Source of the DNA: an uncultured Prevotella sp.
GTDB taxonomy: Bacteria > Bacteroidota > Bacteroidia > Bacteroidales > Bacteroidaceae
Length of the DNA: 6,899 bases
Assembly (NCBI GenBank): GCA_900553965.1
Contig: USFX01000150.1
Coordinates: forward strand, 1 to 6,899
Direction of reading: 5' to 3'
The translations under genes and the position numbers were made by a program. Positions 5,575 through 6,899 of the stretch are shown piece by piece. The stretch's first letter is position 1; the number at the start of each line of letters is the position of its first letter. The notes beneath the pieces are model-generated. The model searched no databases. It saw only the letters and a list, made by a program, of their open reading frames with translations, and was not told where the DNA came from.

Positions 5575-6899
5575 AGATGAAGAACCTGTTTTTGGGATTG
5601 ACACTTATGGCCTTTGGTCTGACCTCTCACGGTCAGACCATCGGTCTTTCGGGAGAGTGGGATTTCGCTACGGGCACGATGCCCGACTATCGTGAGAAGA
5701 TCACGCTGCCCGGTTCGATGCTGACCAACGGCAAGGGTGACGACGTGTCGGTACGCACCCGATGGGTGGGCAGTCTGTATGACTCGTCCTACTACTTCAA
5801 CCCTGCGATGGAGAAATATCGCGTCGAGGGTCAGATGAAATTTCCGTTTTTCCTCACTCCCGCGAAGCATTATGTCGGCACGGCGTGGTACCGCCGCACG
5901 GTCACGGTTCCCCGCAGTTGGTGCGGCCGCAGCGTCATCCTCCATCTGGAGCGCCCGCACATCGAGACCGACATCTTCGTTAACGGCAATCCGGCCGGCC
6001 GCGACTCGTCGCTGAGCGTACCCCACGAGTTCGACATCACACCGTTCGTGAGGTTCGGCGGCGACAACGAGATTGCCATCCGCATATACAACGGCATCGA
6101 GAATGTCTGCGTCGGACAGGATTCCCATAGCGTCACCGATCAGACGCAGGGCTGCTGGAATGGCATTGCGGGCGACATGCGGCTGACGTCGCGCCCCATG
6201 CGGCACATAGACAACGTTCAGGTCTTCCCCGACATCCACGCCAAAAGCATCCGCGTCCGGCTGACAATGACTGGCAAAGGCAAGCTCGCGCCGGTGGACT
6301 TTCTCATCGACGGCCGCCGCGTGAAGCGGGAGAAGCTGGCCGGAGACACGGTCGAGGTGACGATACCGATTGGCGACGACGTCCGTCTCTGGGACGAGTT
6401 CAACCCCAATCTCTACACACTGCAGGCCGTGGCTGACCGTGACACGGTCACGTCGACATTCGGCATGCGCGAGATAAGCATACGCGGCAGACAGTTCTAC
6501 ATGAACGGCCGGCAGATATGGATGCGCGGAACGGTGGGCAACTGCTGTTTCCCGCTGACCGGCTACCCGCCCACGGACGAGGAGTCATGGCTGAAGATAT
6601 TCCGCAAATGCAAGGAGTACGGGCTGAACATGATGCGTTTCCACTCCTATTGTCCGCCCGAAGCGGCCTTCTCGGCTGCCGACAAGGTCGGTTTCTATCT
6701 TCAGCCGGAAGGTCCGTCGTGGCCCAACCACGGCGTGAGACTGTCGCGCGGGATGTCCATCGACCGCTATCTGATGGAGGAGACGCAGCGCATGGTGCGT
6801 CAGTACGGCAATCATCCGTCGTTCTGCATGCTGGCCGCGGGCAACGAACCGGCCGGCGACTGGGTGCGCTGGACCAACGCGTTCGTCAAGCAATGGCAG
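5568..6899 (+). CDS. Secreted GH2 family glycosidase, 5' part (runs off window)
   Basis: The frame is open to the last base, giving 444 residues, about half of a usual 800-1000 residue GH2 enzyme. GH2 members are exo-acting beta-galactosidases, glucuronidases, mannosidases or arabinosidases. The ATG at 5568 overlaps the GH35 gene by 7 bases; an ATG at 5577, two bases after the GH35 stop, is equally credible. Either gives a signal peptide (MKNLFLGLTLMAFGLTSHGQ). Domains: sugar-binding jelly roll from about residue 27 (LSGEWDF) with GTAWYRRTVTV at 104, DIFVNG and DQTQGCWNGIAGDMRL; an Ig-like domain at about 215-305; then the TIM barrel from about 307 (FYMNGRQIWMRG), with NMMRFHSY and the acid/base glutamate E427 in GNEP after YGNHPSF. 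The nucleophile lies beyond the window. Specificity cannot be told from this half. It is cotranscribed, and probably translationally coupled, with the GH35 gene. Confidence 0.9.
   Translation, partial: MVKMKNLFLGLTLMAFGLTSHGQTIGLSGEWDFATGTMPDYREKITLPGSMLTNGKGDDVSVRTRWVGSLYDSSYYFNPAMEKYRVEGQMKFPFFLTPAKHYVGTAWYRRTVTVPRSWCGRSVILHLERPHIETDIFVNGNPAGRDSSLSVPHEFDITPFVRFGGDNEIAIRIYNGIENVCVGQDSHSVTDQTQGCWNGIAGDMRLTSRPMRHIDNVQVFPDIHAKSIRVRLTMTGKGKLAPVDFLIDGRRVKREKLAGDTVEVTIPIGDDVRLWDEFNPNLYTLQAVADRDTVTSTFGMREISIRGRQFYMNGRQIWMRGTVGNCCFPLTGYPPTDEESWLKIFRKCKEYGLNMMRFHSYCPPEAAFSAADKVGFYLQPEGPSWPNHGVRLSRGMSIDRYLMEETQRMVRQYGNHPSFCMLAAGNEPAGDWVRWTNAFVKQWQ

Noticed and set aside
4426..5604. Long open frame (392 codons) on the - strand across the GH35 gene
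   Set aside because: It is antisense to a well-supported GH35 gene. The GC-rich codon use of the sense gene keeps the opposite frame open, and the translation matches no family I recognise.
5499..6239. Open frame of 246 codons on the - strand over the GH2 start
   Set aside because: It is antisense to clear GH2 domain sequence; same composition effect.

Overview
The window looks like a piece of a Bacteroidales chromosome, most likely Prevotella or a close relative. Three things point there. Two sites fit the Bacteroidetes -7 promoter consensus TAnnTTTG. Clear Shine-Dalgarno boxes are absent before the starts. A GH35/GH2 exo-glycosidase pair, both exported, is typical of polysaccharide utilisation in gut and rumen Bacteroidales. 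Coding DNA is clearly GC-richer than the intergenic DNA, which is long and full of repeats. The genus is inferred, not proven.

Layout: (1) 1-867, + strand, is the 3' part of gltD, the small subunit of glutamate synthase. (2) 868-1315 is a gene-free spacer between two convergent genes. It holds a nested inverted-repeat structure: outer arms of about 40 bp around two tandem long hairpins that share a CACGGAGACA core. (3) 1316-2260, - strand, is a YghZ-like aldo/keto reductase whose C-terminus stops about 30 residues early, exactly at the repeat boundary. It has a good -7 promoter box at 2289-2296. (4) 2297-3486 is a 1.2-kb gene-free region with at least five repeat structures: a degenerate tandem repeat, a GC-rich nested palindrome, a REP/BIME-like inverted pair with compensatory base changes, a duplicated promoter-like motif around a TGTGA-N6-TCACA palindrome, and a hairpin running into a six-tract G-rich stretch. 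(5) 3487-5574, + strand, is a secreted GH35 beta-galactosidase-type enzyme. (6) 5568-6899, + strand, is the first half of a secreted GH2-type enzyme, overlapping or nearly touching the GH35 gene.

The GH35 and GH2 genes form one transcription unit. They probably act together in the periplasm on galactose-containing side chains of a plant or host glycan, perhaps as the end of a polysaccharide utilisation locus that continues downstream. No SusC/SusD pair or regulator is visible here, so the substrate cannot be named. gltD (nitrogen assimilation) and the reductase look unrelated to them. I found no clear undescribed enzyme system. The unusual content is the dense set of structured repeats in the two spacers, above all the covarying REP-like pair at 2987-3060 and the nested inverted repeat at 856-1310.
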